From Candidatus Heimdallarchaeota archaeon (GTDB lineage: Archaea > Asgardarchaeota > Heimdallarchaeia > Heimdallarchaeales > Kariarchaeaceae), in NCBI GenBank assembly GCA_029882335.1, contig JAOUKW010000202.1:1-7453 (forward strand): a stretch of DNA of 7,453 nt, written 5' to 3'. The notes under the pieces are model-generated. The model was not told the DNA's origin, did not search any database, and saw only the letters and a program-made list of their open reading frames with translations. The position numbers were made by a program, and so were the translations under genes. The stretch's first letter is position 1. Every line of letters starts with the position of its first letter. Shown here piece after piece: positions 6,498 to 7,453 of this stretch.

Positions 6498-6865
6498 TTC
6501 AATTTTTCAATATCTAATTTGATTTCTATCTGCTCTTTTTTTATATCTTCCAAAATTGTAAATAATTCCTTCCAAAGAGGTGAAAATTCTTTTGTTATAT
6601 TTTGTTCAACTCTGAAAGTACCTTTTTTCAGATCATAATAGCCAATAAATGTGGCTAAGGGAAAATAGGTTAGAATAAAGAATATTAAGTAATATCGAAA
6701 TTTCTTTGCTTCATCAGGTATAATCGTCAATTCATCGATTAATAAATAAAATGTAATAGTTATGAAATTTAGTAAACTAATCAAATAAGAAAACCAATGT
6801 GAATGGCCTCGAATAAAATATGTTCTAGCAATTGAAAGATTAAGAAGAATTGATTTTAGTTTCAT
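6488..6865 (-). CDS. Small membrane protein with two transmembrane helices and a C-terminal coiled coil, function unknown
   Basis: I do not recognise a family for these 125 residues. A basic N-terminus (about 1-22) is followed by a hydrophobic helix at about 25-43 (FSYLISLLNFITITFYLLI), a short polar loop (DELTIIPDEAKKF, 44-56) and a second helix at about 57-75 (RYYLIFFILTYFPLATFIG). A charged tail comes last, and residues 96-123 have heptad-like spacing (LWKELFTILEDIKKEQIEIKLDI within 97-119). Positive charges before helix 1 and after helix 2 suggest that both ends face the cytosol, putting the tail inside the cell. The ATG start has no Shine-Dalgarno site. The gene lies 46 bases after the roadblock-like gene on the same strand, so the two may be co-transcribed. 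Its last 10 bases overlap the 3' end of the winged-helix gene on the other strand. A membrane anchor or partner role is a guess. Confidence 0.7.
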   Translation of the reverse strand: MKLKSILLNLSIARTYFIRGHSHWFSYLISLLNFITITFYLLIDELTIIPDEAKKFRYYLIFFILTYFPLATFIGYYDLKKGTFRVEQNITKEFSPLWKELFTILEDIKKEQIEIKLDIEKLNQS

Positions 6866-6892
6866 TTGATATCTATTGAAAATTAGACTAAA

Positions 6893-6910
6893 TTAATGTT
6901 TGTACATTAA
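6893..6910. repeat. Short inverted repeat between the two minus-strand genes
   Basis: TTAATGT (6893-6899) and ACATTAA (6904-6910) are perfect 7-base arms around a 4-base loop, just before the membrane-protein gene and directly after the roadblock-like gene's stop codon. This could be an operator or a weak RNA hairpin. The arms are AT-rich, so a chance occurrence is quite possible. Confidence 0.3.
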
Positions 6911-6911
6911 A

Positions 6912-7453
6912 TTAATATGAACGAACAACTTCTTTAATAACTTTATTTTTAAAATAATTTGATAATTCAATGACTGATTTTTTATCACCAAACCACTGTT
7001 TCAACACTTGACCATAGAGCCCTTCTACCTTATCAGCAATATCTGTAGAAAAGATTCTTAATTCATCTGTAACAGTTACACAAGATACAATTAACATGAA
7101 ACTCTGTCTGACCTCGATCAGTATCGTCGAATCACCGGAATTCAATTCTTTCACTGATCCATCCTCACTTAGAGTTGCTTCTCTCATTACACTCTGAATC
7201 GCGGTTAGAACACCTGCGATTAGATGATCACGTTTTGATTCTTCAACAAAATGTGGATTATCTATTGCTTCCATTGAGAATACTAGACGACCATCTAAGG
7301 TAATTAAAAGAAATGATGGTGGGGATTGAGGCATGAGATGAACAACACTATCAAATTGAATTGAGGCCAATTTTAATAATTCTTCTCTTGGATATGTGGT
7401 ATTCTCCAATTCGTTTAAAAAAATCCATAATTCATGTAATTTAAATGTTGATA
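6912..7453 (-). CDS. Roadblock/longin-like sensor protein, 5' end beyond the window
   Basis: A TTG at 7407-7409 could start a 165-residue protein, but the frame stays open upstream to the window edge and encodes plausible helix (TFKLHELWIFLNELEN). The gene therefore probably begins outside the window and is 5' partial. From the TTG, residues 32-50 (SFLLITLDGRLVFSMEA) form a strand-turn-strand. Residues 61-79 (DHLIAGVLTAIQSVMREAT) are the central helix, followed by a Gly-containing turn and strands (STILIEV, SFMLIVSCVT), then a C-terminal helix from about 118. This order, with the 'L-x-x-DG-x-x-x-F' start and the 'LIAGxLTAI' helix, matches the roadblock/LC7 or longin-like domains abundant in Asgard archaea, where they partner or regulate small GTPases. 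No GTPase is next to it here. The stop is TAA at 6912-6914. Confidence 0.7.
   Translation of the reverse strand, partial: STFKLHELWIFLNELENTTYPREELLKLASIQFDSVVHLMPQSPPSFLLITLDGRLVFSMEAIDNPHFVEESKRDHLIAGVLTAIQSVMREATLSEDGSVKELNSGDSTILIEVRQSFMLIVSCVTVTDELRIFSTDIADKVEGLYGQVLKQWFGDKKSVIELSNYFKNKVIKEVVRSY

Noticed and set aside
1..7453. Search for CRISPR repeats, tRNA genes, insertion sequences and phage genes
   Set aside because: No regularly spaced direct repeats, tRNA-like cloverleaf blocks, transposase motifs or terminal inverted repeats were seen.

Overview
This window is AT-rich, with most wobble positions A or T. It reads as archaeal chromosome. Several genes start with GTG and lack a Shine-Dalgarno site, and TATA-like boxes lie about 25 bases upstream of start codons. 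The genes also carry roadblock/longin-like and Ras-like folds mixed with prokaryotic signalling domains. That mix is typical of Asgard archaea (Lokiarchaeia or Heimdallarchaeia-like). The lineage is an inference from domain style, since no rRNA or other marker gene is present.

Layout: the left edge (2-553, +) holds the C-terminal end of a membrane protein, possibly a glycosyltransferase. It converges on a 532-residue cytosolic protein (600-2198, -) with about three tandem beta-sandwich-like repeats. A 178-base divergent promoter region follows. A + strand series then encodes a receiver domain fused to a longin-like domain (2377-3213), a TerB-like domain fused to what looks like a nucleotide-binding-dead half of a Ras/Rab GTPase (3312-3965), and a complete S9 family serine peptidase (4024-5988). 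After a 206-base gap come a small winged-helix regulator (6195-6497, +), a two-helix membrane protein with a coiled-coil tail (6488-6865, -, overlapping the regulator's 3' end), and a roadblock/longin-like protein whose reading frame runs off the right edge (6912-7453, -).

The core from 600 to 3965, together with the right-edge gene, suggests a signalling neighbourhood: a phosphorylatable receiver tied to a longin-type GTPase-partner fold, a pseudo-GTPase scaffold and a repeat-rich interaction protein. No operon with tight spacing joins them. Each gene seems to have its own promoter, so a shared pathway is only a hypothesis. The peptidase and the winged-helix gene look like ordinary accessory or housekeeping genes. 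I saw no tRNA, rRNA, CRISPR array, insertion sequence or phage gene.
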